Part shown: in pieces, positions 34,282 through 46,397 of the stretch
Layout of the letters: each line of letters starts with the position of its first letter
Numbering within the stretch: the stretch's first letter is position 1
Assembly: GCA_000349905.1 (NCBI GenBank)
Contig: KB722741.1
Span: 121,329 to 185,328 of the forward strand
Length of the DNA stretch: 64,000 bases
Reading direction: 5' to 3'
From: Volvariella volvacea V23
Lineage: Eukaryota > Basidiomycota > Agaricomycetes > Agaricales > Pluteaceae
Program-made: the position numbers and the translations under genes
Notes under the pieces: generated by a model
Seen by the model: the letters and a program-made list of their open reading frames with translations, nothing else
Told to the model about the DNA's origin: nothing
The model's database searches: none

Positions 34282-36163
34282 TGCCTATTAATCCAACCAA
34301 CAACAATGCCCCTCCAAAAGATGCAAAGCGATGGCACCTTCGTGCCCTGGACATCATCAAAGGCAAGGAAATCAAGCACGAATATGATACTGCAAAGCTC
34401 CGCAGGTCCGGCAAATATTGGGGCGTGGACTCATCTCGGTGCGACTGCGATATTGAATGTGGAGTCCGACATAAAATTAACCACCAACCTGCAGGTCAAC
34501 AACCGACAATATTGAACCCAAACCCGTACCAACAAACCAGCGTTCTTGCCGTACCGCCGCCAACGGTCCTTCCACCCCCAATGCCACCCTCAATGACCCG
34601 CGTTGAACCAGCCCCATTCCCAGAACTACCACCGCTAAGAAAAACACGATCTAAGCGTACCACGACCAAAGCTAAGGCACCCGCAAAATCTACGGCTTCG
34701 AGGAAAAAGAAATCCAAGGCTACCGATGCTCCTGTTGAAGTTCCAGCTCTTCCTCAGCTAGTTATGGCACTGCCTCCAACGATCGCAGATCCAGGCCCAG
34801 CCATTACTGCAGCACCGCCCCCGAAGAAGCGTGGTCGTAAGAAAGCAGCCGAAGTTTCAGAGCCTGTCGCGGGTCCATCTTCACGGCCAGAGGCTCAAGC
34901 ATCCGCACCACCACCACCAGCACGAGCGAAGCCCGAGAAGAGACAGGGTAGATTCAGGTCCAGTGCCCCTCAAAATATCCTTGAACGCGTACATCGCGTT
35001 ATGACGCAAAGGTAGTTCCGGTTTCGTCTGGATGGAGAGTGAAAGGGCATGTTGACGGATGCGCGTTACGTCACAGGTTCTTTATGATTGAACGGCAACG
35101 CGAAGCTGGCAAGTTGAGTGAAGAGTTCAAGGTGTTGGGGTCGACTGGGAATGTCTATACCGTCGTAATTGACCACGTACCTCGGTGTGATTGTATGTTG
35201 GCTCCATCTCGCAATCTTATAACTGTTTGTCTCAATACTTGGTGTTTCGCTTCAGGTCCAGACGCTATGAAAGGCAACCATTGCAAGCACATCGTACGTT
35301 CATTTATCTATATCTCAACTTCCTCCGCTGAAGCTCTCCAGCTGTTCGTCTTTCTAAAAGGTACGCCCTGACTGTGGGCCATTCCCTCAATGTCCGCTCA
35401 TCGTCTTCTAGTGCTTCAAGTCCCACAATTTTCCGGTCTCTGGTATCAGAAGTAAGATCTCCACAACGCTGACCCACTCCTTTTCTCACCCTCATTTCCA
35501 GAGCCCTGTTGACCTCCGAGCTCGAGTCGATATTCTCTTCCGCACCCATCGCACCCAACTCCGTCTCCAACCCCCGTTTACAAGACGCCTACGCTCGGGC
35601 AACAGGCAAAGGCGCCGGCAAACGCAAACGCGGAGACGAAGACGAGGGAGGCAGCAGCAGCAAAAAGCGACGAGTCCTAACCCAAGAAGACGACTGCCCG
35701 ATCTGCTACGAAACCATGGGCGGATCCAAGGAGAGCGATCTGGTTTGGTGCGAGTCGTGCAAAAACGCCGTTCACGACGTTTGCTGGAAACAATGTACGG
35801 GCTCTGTCCGCTGACATTCGTCACCCTGCACGACGCTGATGACTGTTTTGCGTTAACTCGAACTGTTTAATAGGGCAAACGTCTGCACGATCATCTGGAA
35901 ACCCCGTTACTTGCGTGTATTGTCGAGCGAAGTGGAGTTCGTCTACGGGCGCCTCTTCGGCACCTGGCAAGAGATTTGAAGGGGGGAGAGAATATGTCAA
36001 TCTTGCTGGTGCTGCTGGACTTGGGCCTATGCATAGGGATACTAGCACCTGTACGTGCATTGTCCGTCGCATGTCCCTCTTCACTAACTGTGATTGTGCA
36101 GATTATCGTGGTCGATATGGATATCGAACCTACTACGAGGATGACGAGGATGTTTATGAGTAA
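34282..36163 (+). CDS. SWIM zinc finger plus RING finger protein, putative E3 ubiquitin ligase
   Basis: Eight exons close in frame: 34282-35011, 35077-35192, 35256-35293, 35342-35360, 35412-35451, 35502-35794, 35874-36050, 36102-36163, about 490 residues. The 5' end is unresolved. The first exon opens after an acceptor (TTTAG at 34277-34281) with 'TG', so a start codon split by an intron (A|TG) fits, but I could not place the upstream exon. Residues 1-60 carry 'RWHLRALDIIKG' and Cys-rich 'RCDCDIECG'. Residues 60-240 are Pro/Ala/Lys-rich with AT-hook-like 'KKRGRKK'. Residues 240-310 are the SWIM domain, CxC-xn-CxH ('RCDCPDAMKGNHCKH'), spread over several exons. A Lys/Arg patch then leads to a RING-like finger with 'CPIC', 'CESC', 'HDVC' and 'CVYC'. 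SWIM plus RING is the architecture of the MEX/ZSWIM2 type of ubiquitin ligases. The protein is likely nuclear. Confidence 0.75.
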
Positions 36164-37132
36164 AACTCATAAACACCTAGAGTGTGTTTTATCTTTGTCC
36201 TATCTTATTCTTGATATTTGTTGTCCATGTTCATACCCAGTTAATTCTTGCCGCAAATGCGCTTGTGCTACAGTTGAATAATGCAGATCTTCCATTCTTG
36301 AGAACACGCATCTTTGGTGTTGACACAAACTCGTTAGTGAGCTGCACCTTGCATTATACCATGAATTTCAAGTAGACTGGAATGCACTTCACCCTCTCGA
36401 GGTCGTTGGTCTTTATCCTATGTTCGCAAATTGCCTGCCACCCTGAGAACATTTCCCACCCTGGACCCTGTTTGGTATGTCCATCACCACCATCGATTCG
36501 CTTTCTTCACAGCTTTTAATTCCTTTCTAGTAACTCGTGGCCCTACATGTTTATCTGCCATCATAATGGGCGTTTACAACAACAACGTTGCATCAGCATC
36601 CCCTTGCTTTGTCCTCTACCTGCAGCCGTTCTCCGTGCGCTAGAGTGCCATTGTCCAGCCCAACTTTGAAGTCGCTTTAATCGACATATACCAACTCCGC
36701 ACCTCGTGCCCTTCCATACCTGCACGCAAGGCGCCAAATACCTGTGCAACGACCTCCTTTTGATCTAGCACGCGTACGCGGCACTAAGCTGTTGTCGATA
36801 ATCAGATATCCAACACCACCGGTGCACAGGTACCTTTGAACCGTCACCGTCATAACATAGCGGCTGGTCGGTCATTCATTTAGGTTGAAGCTGTGCAAAG
36901 CTTGAGGAATTTAAATAGCTGTTGGTATGTCCTGTCTTTATTGCAACACCTTCCCTTGTGTGCATTCTACGAGCTTCGCTTATCCCCACTCTCTCTGCCT
37001 GTTGTTGGACAATAGCATTGACCCACAAGAGCATCCCCAATCAACCACAGAATTACTAGTAGCGGATATATAAGCCTGTTTCAACAATTACTCGAGGTTC
37101 GTCCTCCTTCGTCTTCCCTCTCTTGTCCCACC
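36164..37132. other. Intergenic, no gene seen
   Basis: About 0.97 kb with no recognisable coding content. It includes the promoter of the next gene; 'gatatataagcc' at about 37066-37077 is a TATA candidate roughly 60 nt before its ATG. Confidence 0.45.
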
Positions 37133-38912
37133 ATGCTACGGACAACTAGCAAATTCGCTCACGTTCTCCACGCAGAAGAACCACCAGCACCCCAACCCGT
37201 CTCAGTCTATTCATCTAATCGAGCCATGAGCGGTCGCGGTCGCCAACCACCCCAAGAATCAGATGAACGCCCCAGGCGCCAGAAGCAGATGACGACCTTC
37301 TTCCAGGGCGCGCACGACTTTGACATGAAAGGTGCAACTTTCAACAGCGTCGAGGGCGACCTGCACGTCCACAACAAGAACAAGGCCGTCAAGAACGTCA
37401 ACTCGAACAACCGGGCGCACATGAACCTGAGCAACACGACGAATAATACGAGCAACACTCGTGCACAGGCGGCGGTTTTTACCCCGGGGGCCGCTGCTCC
37501 TGCTGCGCCGGTATTTGATGGCAGTTTCGGGTTTGTGAGGGAGGCGCAGAATGCGCCAGCGCCGAGGAGGAAGAGGGGTAATATGAGGACCGCAGGGGCG
37601 GCGGTGGAGGCGGCAAATTATATGGGATCTCGTGAGTTGCTGAATCTATCTTATGTTCTACACTCTCCCACTTTCTCTCTCTGTGAACACCGATGAGCAG
37701 CATGGGCTACGTGCTGTATACGGCTGCGCCACAGCACATTTTGACGCGGGCTATGCCTCGTGCTTTTGTGTGTGTGCTTGTCAGGTGTGGCCTGTGCATT
37801 GTGGGTCCGCTATCAGGATCCCGTGATGCACAACCCACGATGCTCATCGTGGCCTTGATCTATCCGATGGGAGGCGGTACTCAAGCTCTTCTATTTACTC
37901 TCACGAGTACTGTCAGCATTCCAGAACACTAACATGGCTCTGCCCTGCTTACACAGGCCCCGGTCAAAGGATGATTGCAGCCGGCCCATCGAATCCGGAT
38001 CCCTTGGCATCGCAGTTGAACCAAGGTGCCAGACAGTACGGTAGGAAGCCCAAACCCGCCACCAACTATACCGTCCAAGAGCCAGAGTCAGGCTCCGAGA
38101 GCAACGGTAAGCCGCCATCCCTGTCCTCACCTGCTGTCGAACACGGAGAGCTGATCAAAGTATTATGCGTCGCTGCAGACTCGGATCCACAGCAACCTGC
38201 CCAACCTGGCTTCGCCTCCCGCGGCGCCCCCAGGCCGAGCGGCTCGCAGCGACCCGGCCCCGCCCCAGCTCCAAAAGCGCCCTCGGGTCCCCCGCCCCGG
38301 GGTCGTCACGTCCGCTCGGAGGACGCGTCCAATCCTCCTCCGCCCAGGAAAGGGACGTTCAACGTCTTTATGGGCGGAGGCGCATACGCGGATGGCAAGC
38401 CCGACATCTACGGCGAGCGTATAGAGGGCTTCAGCGACGGGGAGACCGACTCGGACGACTCGGATAGCTCAGATGATGATGACGACGGGTCGTCGGAGAC
38501 GTCGCACCAGGATGCGGCTGCAGAGTCCGGGTCGAAGCGGAATAGCGTGGTGGACGATGGTGGTTCTCAGAACCAGAATGAAGCCGTTGCGGCTTCTCCT
38601 ATAGAGCGTGCTCCCTCGAACCAGTCCCCTTCGGGACAAGCTCAAGCCTCTGCTCCTGTTCGTGATGAGAATGCGATGGATGTGGATGAGGACGAAAGCG
38701 CCTCAGCTGCCCAGGGACCGGCTTTGGGTGGGTTGAATTCGCTGGTGGAGGGTTTACCCACACAGGAGGGCCAGGGTAAAGGAGATGGTGGAGCTGAAAA
38801 GTCGTCGAAACGACAGAAGGTTAAGAATGCGTTGAAGAGGTTTAAGCTTGGGAGCAGTAGTAGCAAGGAGGACAAGAAGGACAAGAAGAGCAAGGACAAG
38901 AAAGAGAAGTAG
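37133..38912 (+). CDS. Low-complexity acidic protein, unknown function
   Basis: Exon 1 is 37133-37631 and exon 2 is 37957-38912, giving 484 residues. If the 72-nt in-frame stretch 38107-38178 is an intron (GTAAGC...GCAG, which fits splice consensus), the product is 460 residues. The intron between exons is 325 nt, unusually long for this window. Near residues 60-85 is 'FFQGAHDFDMKGATFNSVEG', a beta-like motif ('gs.xF.i.g..f..v.Gd') that I associate with many basidiomycete proteins of unknown role. Later parts are Pro/Gly/Arg-rich, then a Ser/Asp acidic tract ('SDGETDSDDSDSSDDDDDG'), and a Lys-rich tail with a nuclear-signal-like 'KRQKVKNALKRFK'. No enzyme domain is seen. A second in-frame ATG at 37226 is an alternative start. 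Confidence 0.65.
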
Positions 38913-39118
38913 AAAATGGCTATGGTTTTCATTCAGTAGATGAGGGCTTCATGTATACCCAGCATGTAGACTATCGTGATCAGTCTGCCCTAGTGCTTAT
39001 GTCTTTATTGGTACAAATCACTATTACTTGTGCGATACCAATAATTGAGTCCTTGGATTTGCCATGTCACATGACGAGTTGCATCTTATCTTATCCTCAC
39101 CACCAACCAAAGCCCGAC

Positions 39119-40428
39119 ATGTGCAGCCCACAAGACGCAAACTCCAAACTCCCAATACCAGAAAAGCACAACCCCCACGCTAGCGAACCAGCACTCGCAG
39201 AAACCAAAGCGAAACAACACCCAACATACTGGTTCGACGACGCCACGCTGGTACTTGCCATCCAAGACCAGCTGTACAAGATCCACCAATCCTTGCTCTC
39301 CCGATTGTCACCTTTTCTCAAGTCAAGGGTTGAACGTGATAGAATATCAGTGAATGGGCACCATCACCCAAATGTGGATGCGAAAAGAGGGCTGATCCAC
39401 GTCGAGGTCGAGCACACCCGTGGAGTGACCCCATCTGATGTCGACGTGCTCCTAGGGGTGATATACCACGACATGTAAGGGCTCTTATCCCACATTCCCC
39501 TTGTCTTTACCCATGCTAGTCTCTTCTACCCTCAATTACACTACAAAGTTACAAGGCGACTAATGACCGCTCTCCTGTGCATCAGCTCCCTGACATCAGA
39601 CCTATCATTCAATCAGATCGCAAGCCTCATACGGGCATCAAGCCCGACCCAGCTCGACCTCCCTGCTATCCACGCTCTCAGCGTCCAAGCGCTCGCGCGG
39701 CTCATCCCATCGGGGATCCCCACGAGACCATACCACCCCGAGTACCTGGTTGAGGCTATAAGCCTCGCTGCGGACTATCAGATTCAGGAGGTACGATGAT
39801 GTCCTATCGATGACGTCTGAGCTTCGGTGTTTGCCCTTTGGGCTCGAGAGGGGAGGGGTGCGGTGGTGGGAGTTATGTAGTTCCTTCCGGTGTAACTGAC
39901 ATCCCTCTTCTTCCCTCTCTTTTGGCGCAGATCAAGAAGCCCCTCCTGTATAGTCTATTGACGATCGCGGACGAGGCCGAACCCGAGGAACCAGAAGCAA
40001 CCGCAAATGCAAAAGCCGCAGCAGCAGACTCCGACAAGGGCACTCAAGGAGAAGAAGGCTATCCGGGATCGACATCGGCGGCATCACGTCACACCCCAAC
40101 GCCCCCTCCTCAAATCCAAAAAGCGGTCGATCACTTGATGGAGCGGGTAATCTCGCATTTCACGCCGATACTCTACACGCCCTCCGCGGGGTCTCATATG
40201 AACTGTACCGATGTCTTTGCGGAGCACTGGATGGAGCTGGTCATTGCGCCTAGTCTGTCTGATGGAGGCGTGTATCGTGCGATTGAGTCGTTGGAGAGAC
40301 TCAAGGGTATTGATTGGAAGGGCTTGGGTATGTGCGAGTCATGTGTAAAGGAAAAGGAAGAGGAGTGGACGGAGGAACAAGAGAATATTTGGAAACTCGT
40401 GGATGGATGGTTGGAAGGACAGATATGA
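39119..40428 (+). CDS. BTB/POZ domain protein
   Basis: Three exons (39119-39474, 39586-39790, 39931-40428) close to 352 residues. Residues 35-60 contain the BTB-type start 'HPTYWFDDATLVLAIQDQLY' followed by 'KIHQSLLSRLSPFL', as in the fungal BTB proteins that read 'F..GD.vl.ve...fkvHr..L...S..F'. A Pro-rich 'YPSDF'-like segment is replaced by an atypical acidic/His-rich insert. The second half includes 'YHPEYLVEAISLAADYQIQE', the helical BTB end. A Glu/Ala/Ser-rich insert and a C-terminal region with 'CESCVKEKEEEW' follow. BTB proteins of this type are numerous in Agaricomycetes and mediate protein-protein contacts; the partner is unknown. In-frame ATGs upstream (39071, 38951) are possible starts. 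Confidence 0.7.
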
Positions 40429-40594
40429 CGAGTTTGAGATGTTGCGATGCTATCGCTTGTGTTCCATTTTGTTCGGCTGCCAAGTCCTGTTCCCGTTAGA
40501 ATGCAAAGGACGTCAGCCCCGAACGCAGAAGAAGGAGACGAATGGTAAGAATATCGGAGGGGAAAGCTTAAGCTTACATAGAACCCCCTCTGAT

Positions 40595-41525
40595 TTAAGC
40601 AATGATGCAGCTAAACTTGGATTTCTTCTTCTTGCGTGTTCGGAGAGCAATCGCCCTCGCGATAAGCCGTTCCAGTTCCAGGACTCCTTCCCCCGTTTTG
40701 GCAGAACATTCGTGATAGACCATCGCATTGATCTCTTTGGCTAGTTTCTCGCCCTATCCCAAAGACAGATGCGTGAACAATCAGGAGAGATAACGAAAAA
40801 AGAGGGGCCGAAAGCTAACTTGATGAGAGCGAACCATTGTTTCTCCATACTTCGCCAACTGCTGTTCTGTCTGTGGATCGTCCTTGATGTCTTTCTTGAG
40901 ACCTAGGAGTAAAATAGTCGGCCCGTGCCCAAAGTAATGCTCGATTGCGGGAATCCACTGATATAAAATCAGCATTCTTGCACGAAATTCGAGGTGATTT
41001 GGTGCGCGTACCCTTTCGAGGATGTGCTCGTATGAATCCATTCGATCAAAGGAGAAGCAAACGAGGAACACGGCGATGTCGCGTGGGAGGAATGGAGGAT
41101 CAAACGGTTCTCTACCGTGACAGTCGCTTTGACCCATTGTATCGTGTAGCGTTACTTGAATCTGCTGAGGAATTTGCTTTCCTCTACTTTTGGTAGGGGT
41201 GGCACTCCCGGCAACGCTCTGATCGACGTCCAAATCTAATATATGGGACTCGGCGAGAAGAGGTATGTAGACCTAGGATACCCACTGGGAATCAACTGAG
41301 GTCCAATGCGAGTTTCGTGGTTCACTCACAGTTGGAAAGCGATCAGGTCCTTCTGCAAGAACAATGTGCAAAGATGTCTAGCAACCATACATCACAACAA
41401 AGGTCCCCTCTTAACTTTGACCGATGGAAAGAAAGAGAGGCGCGTACCTTGCCAGTACCACCAGTACCGGCAAAAGCGACATTATAATTCTGCACCGGTG
41501 TTTTCAAATCCGAATGAGCACCCAT
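40595..41525 (-). CDS. Atypical Rho-family small GTPase
   Basis: Five exons close to 227 residues: 41525-41448, 41377-41330, 41272-41012, 40957-40820, 40753-40595. The 54-nt intron at 40958-41011 is in frame, so it is easily missed. The P-loop is normal once spliced: 'AGTGGTGK' joins 'TSLHIV'. Switch I region has 'DRFPTVYIPLLAES' (compare Rho 'FPEVYVPTVFEN'). About 20 extra residues (Ser/Thr/Lys/Gln) sit between the second and third strands. G3 reads DTMGQ instead of DTAGQ, and G4 reads LKKD instead of the usual TKxD/TQxD. G5 is 'ECSAKTGEGV'. The C-terminus has a polybasic 'RKKKKSKF' and a CAAX box 'CIIA' for prenylation. It therefore probably acts at membranes in polarity or cytoskeletal signalling. 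It is not a clear Cdc42, Rac or Rho1 orthologue. Confidence 0.85.
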
Positions 41526-42895
41526 CTCAGCTGCATCTCCTTCAAGTCGACGTCTACCGACGTCGGCACCAACCTTCTGGTTACCCATCACTCGCACTGT
41601 GTGTCAACTCTAGCACCTAGGTTGCTAACCGTTAAACACCGGCACTCGATACCGGCACTACGGAGGTGGTTGAACAGATTATACGACTGTCAAAGTCAAC
41701 AGCAGCAAGACGGAAGCAGAGTTGCTTCGTTGGACCCTTTTGGCAGGGGCCACCGGAACGGGATTCGGAGGGCTTGGGCTAATTGGGGCAGGATGTTCCC
41801 ATCACCACCGCCATGCCAGAGCCGGCGCCTGTTGTCCATCCCCATCACCGGATCCCTTCCCCACAGATTGGACTCGGAGGTAAGTGCGCTGGATGGGCGT
41901 TACCGGAAACGATGCCCCGGTGAACGGGTGCAGTGTGCTGTATTTATTTTTTGTCATCATAGACATGCTAAGGTGATTAGTTAACCCCTTGGATAGCCAG
42001 CGGATCCTAAATCGAGTTGGACCTAGGTGATTGTCACTCAGTAGTATTCAAGTCGAAAGCCTTGATGCTCGGAGCCATGTCAAACAAACTCGGTGCGATT
42101 GGCCGATGGGTGGTGCATCTTTTGAGGGTCCCTTCGTTATGAGTGACCTTGGGCTCGAGTGACTTGGGATTTAGGGTGCAAAGGCCTGAAGACAGGATGT
42201 GCTTGACCTTACGAGGCGCTTGGGCTTGGTCATCAGCAATCACTGCCTAGCGGAGACAAGCTCGCGGGAGGGACTTGGATTCGAAGAACGAAGAACTTGA
42301 CCGGAGACACTGGCAGACTCGGGGGTGTGCGGCAGGACAGCTCTGCTGGCTTCTCAAGTCTTGCTTTACGCTACTGTGATGCTGTAATACCCCGCAAAAA
42401 TTTCTAATGTCATGTCTGGAAATGCGGAACGGACTGTGTGGTCGAGAATAGCCGCTGTAAATGTTGAGCCCGCAGGTTCTTCCTCATCCTTTCGTTCTCA
42501 TGCCTACGTCCTACTGCTTACCGTATATCCCCCAGTTCTCAGGCAAAATGAAGTGTAAATATAGAATCGTGCCATCGTGAGTATCTCGGATTTTCTCGCT
42601 AATATACCACACCAGCTTCGGACTCCCAGATTTCTCATGAACGCCTACAACAAATGAGATGGAGATGGGAAGAAGATATCCAACGGATGCACTTACGTAC
42701 AACCATTCCTTCGCTTCTCGACAAAATTATTGCAGAAGCGCTTCCGTCCGGAAGCTACAGGGAGAAAGAAAACCAAACGGCCCCTCCACGTGCTTGAACT
42801 TCGAACATGATAGATAATTCGAGAAAAAAATGTGTGATACACGAGTTGTGGCGTGTTGCTACCAACTGATAAGTAATGCAACATATGCCTACGCA

Positions 42896-42916
42896 ATAGA
42901 TAGATAGATAGATAGA
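42896..42916. repeat. (TAGA)n microsatellite
   Basis: About five tandem TAGA units followed by a diverged CAGA unit. Confidence 0.8.
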
Positions 42917-45407
42917 CAGAGCCTAGGGCCAACGTAATTGTCCGACACCATCACACGGAAGGGAGGGGGGCAGGAGGGGGAAAGAAATGGGCATGTGCTA
43001 AGCCTGAAACCTCGATTTTCCTACTTATCTAGATTACGAATTGCACATTTAGGACGTGCGACACACGTTGGCGAGGAGGGTTCTCTATCCCCATATTGGT
43101 GTTGACAGATACAAACTAGGCATTTTTCCTTGATGTCGCTTACGCCGCTTCGCTCATTGTTCATTGTCATTTGGTTGGCGTTATCTTATCTTTTACTTCC
43201 TAGATCCACATTGACAGCAGCGTTTCGCGGCTTGAGAGTTGGAGGGGGGCTTCGAATTTCGCTTGGGAGCATATTATCGCGGACTTGCGCGATGAGCTTT
43301 GTGTAACTAGAATATCTCCCAACTGGGGGGTTATCTCTCCTCAAAGTACATATGTCGGTGGAGTACCTGATAACTCCAGAACAATGTATATTCGAAGAAC
43401 AATGACGGAAGCTCCGGCATCTTGACCATCCACATCGCGCCTGAACCTGATTCTATAGAGCCCGAGCACGTCAATCGGAACCCAACACGCACATAACAAA
43501 GGGACCGCCTCAAAATCCACCGGTGGCGGGTTATAGACTCCGGGAAAGTGAAGGACGTCAATCACCCTAAGCCACCCCCCACTCAAGCCACCTCTCAAGC
43601 CACCAGGGTAGCATCAAGGCATTAATCATTACAGTTCTGTCATGATCCTCTATAAACTTGTCCTCTCTCTGATTGCCTTCACGGCAATGCCCAGAAATGG
43701 GTGGGGTGGAACCTTATATTCCGAAACAGGGCCGTGGCGGCGTTTTATGCGAGCAGAGCAAAAAAGTGCGCCCCTAAGTCAGATGGACGTGGGGGTGGGT
43801 GTCTATGAGAGTTTATTATATGAACGGTGAATGACATTGCAGTAGGCTTTGAGTCTAGACCCGTTGTTGCCCTGTAGATCAAGAGACAGGCGCGAAGGCA
43901 GTCTCCGGTGTACGAGAATGACTGGCCATCCCTTAACGTTTGACTACTATGAATGAATGTAACTCAGGCGTTGATGGGTTTTTGGACAGATGCTGCTCAC
44001 GCACAACCACCGCATCAGACAGACTAAATTGAAATTTGATTGGGATGCTTGTTTGGCTCGTATTAATATACTCGGGAGAATGCCAAAGGGTGCAGTGAAA
44101 CGTTTTGATAATAATTCTAAAGGGTGAGGGGTACTGTAAGAAACTGGAGCTCCGAGTCGAAACAGAAGCTGAAATTTTCATTAATTTCCATGTATACGTA
44201 GCACCCCGACGGAGCTCGCAAATGCGGACGTAGAAGAAAGGAGATTCAGTCAAGAAACTTCGAAAAGAGCGAGGCAATAAAATTTAGCCACTATCCATCC
44301 ATTCTTAACGAGTCAACTGTAATCATCGCAATGGATAAACATCAAGATGGAGAAACAGTCACTTTACAATTCCGCAGGAGTCAATCGAGCTTTGCATACA
44401 GTAACACAGCAATAGCATCACACATCCTTCCTCCTCGGAGTCTCCCTTCTCCCATTTTCCATTTTTCTGATTTCCATACTATTGTTCTGTTCGCTTTGCG
44501 TGTTTTTACGATCACACAAAGCACAGCACGCATACACGTATACACTACATACATTGACGTGGCATAATCACCCCGCACGACGGGTCCAAGGGCAGAGCAC
44601 TCAGCGGGGGGAGAGCCAAAAAAGAAGGGAGAGCTCGGAACTCTGGCTGTCAAGACCAGCGGCACACCGCTGTGTATATCATATCGATACCGTCATGACA
44701 TGGCAGCGGCTACAAGACCCGGCGGGTGCTATGCATAAAGAAGAGACAGCGATTGTACAGTATGTATAAGCACACCCACCATCGATGATAAATCCTGAAT
44801 AATAACCTGCGGTGGCGTCTCAGGCCGACTTGGGAGTCCGAGTCGATGTTCGATGTTCGGTGTCGGCGAAAGCAGGTGGGTCACGATCACGATCAATGCG
44901 ATGCAATGCAATCATATTAAAGTTGAGGGGATTCAATCGGTCAAGAAGTGTCTGTCAATTCGATTTAGGGTGCCAGTGATATGATATGATAGATACATGC
45001 ACGACATGACGTTCTCAGCGATTATATCGCCTTGCCCATTGACCATCAACGACAACTGACATCAACCAGTCAGATAGTCGACCGTTTCCCGAAAGAATTC
45101 GAAATTCATGTCACCCCGCTTACATACATCCGACAGACAGACGCCTAGACAGACAGATATGCAGGCATGGCAAAAAAAATCAGGGGGGAGGACTTTAGCT
45201 CACACAGGCGGGAGTTCGCTCGAGGGATGAACTTCGGAAGAAATTCCACGACTACCAAGCTGTTTTGATTTGCGTCTGACGTGCGCTGTATCGGGGGAGA
45301 GGGTGAACGGTTGCAATCATTGATTCAATTCAATTCAAGAAAGGGTTGCGCAAACGGCTTGAGCAATGTCAACGGCTTTTTTTGAGTCCTGAAAAAGGTT
45401 CATCGAA

Positions 45408-45423
45408 CCCCCCCCCCCCCCCC
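45408..45423. repeat. C homopolymer, 16 nt
   Basis: An uninterrupted run of 16 C, likely length-variable and error-prone in sequencing. Confidence 0.85.
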
Positions 45424-46397
45424 TCCTCCGAGTAGGTAGATGGGGAAGCAGAAAGCGAGGACAGAACAGGGAGGGAGAGAGGGAGGGAGGAGGGGTATAA
45501 CTAACAGCTACCGCCCAAGAGCGGTTTTTTTGTGTGTGTCATAGCATACGAACGGCATACTTTCCTAGGCGTACTCTGGGACCAAAAATAACAGAAAAAG
45601 GGCCGGCGCCATAACTCATATCGTAGTAAAAAAAACCAAACTGAATTAATTATGAGTTTGTAATCGTTGCAAACAACAACACTGGCAACAACGGGAAAAA
45701 AGGAGGGGAACAGCTAAATGAAGGACCAAAGAGTAAACCCAATCGAGGTAAACCAAGAGAGCCAGACAAAACAGCGGGGTAGGGGGTGGGTGACATATAC
45801 GTATGGGTGGGTGTACGTATGTACGTATAAGTCCATTCGTATGCGAGTACAAGTATAAGGGGTAGAGGGTAGAGGATAGAGGCATTCCGACGCCAGCCAA
45901 AAAATAAAACAACCAGCATCCGAAACTGCTTTTAGGTGGTGGTGAATGGAATAACAAGGACAATGATAATAACGGTTGCACTGGGCATGAAAATAGTGGT
46001 ATCTGATATGTAAAAAAGACTGCCTTTTACGTCTGTAGGAGGGGAGGGGATGGGTAGTGGTATCTGGAAATCGAGCACAGTTTACATTTGAAGACGGGGC
46101 ATAATACCTCCCGATAACGACAACATTTTCTTCTTGCAGTCGGCAGGTGTTGTGTGTGTGTTTGAGTGTGATTTGGGTGGTTTTACAGGTTACAATCGTA
46201 TATTGAAAGAGAGGCTAGGGAGGAAGTTGTGAGGGGGAGGAGGGCGTTCGAGGGGCATAAAACCGCATGAATGACAAGAAACAGCGGGTGAAGAGGGTCG
46301 GCTCGCGAAAAAAATGCGAGGTGAGAGAAGAAAACAAGGGGGGAAGGGACAAGGGGGAGGAGGCTGAATACAAGAATCATGAATCTTCTTCGTCACG

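Larger units (their letters stand above)
41526..46397. other. Gene-poor spacer, about 4.9 kb
   Basis: I recognise no protein-coding gene. It contains the promoter of the Rho gene at its left end and, at its right, probably the 3' untranslated end of the bHLH gene. A minus-strand frame at 42511-42702 is the only modest coding candidate, without a recognisable domain. A TAGA tetranucleotide repeat lies at about 42896-42916 and a C-homopolymer at 45408-45423. Confidence 0.4.

Noticed and set aside
41330..41460. Rho GTPase P-loop seemed to have Lys instead of Ser/Thr after GK.
   Set aside because: This came from using an acceptor at the 'TTGCAG' sequence. The earlier acceptor (GCTAG before ACATCT) keeps the phase and gives a normal GKT followed by 'SLHIV' and 'DRFPTVYIP'.
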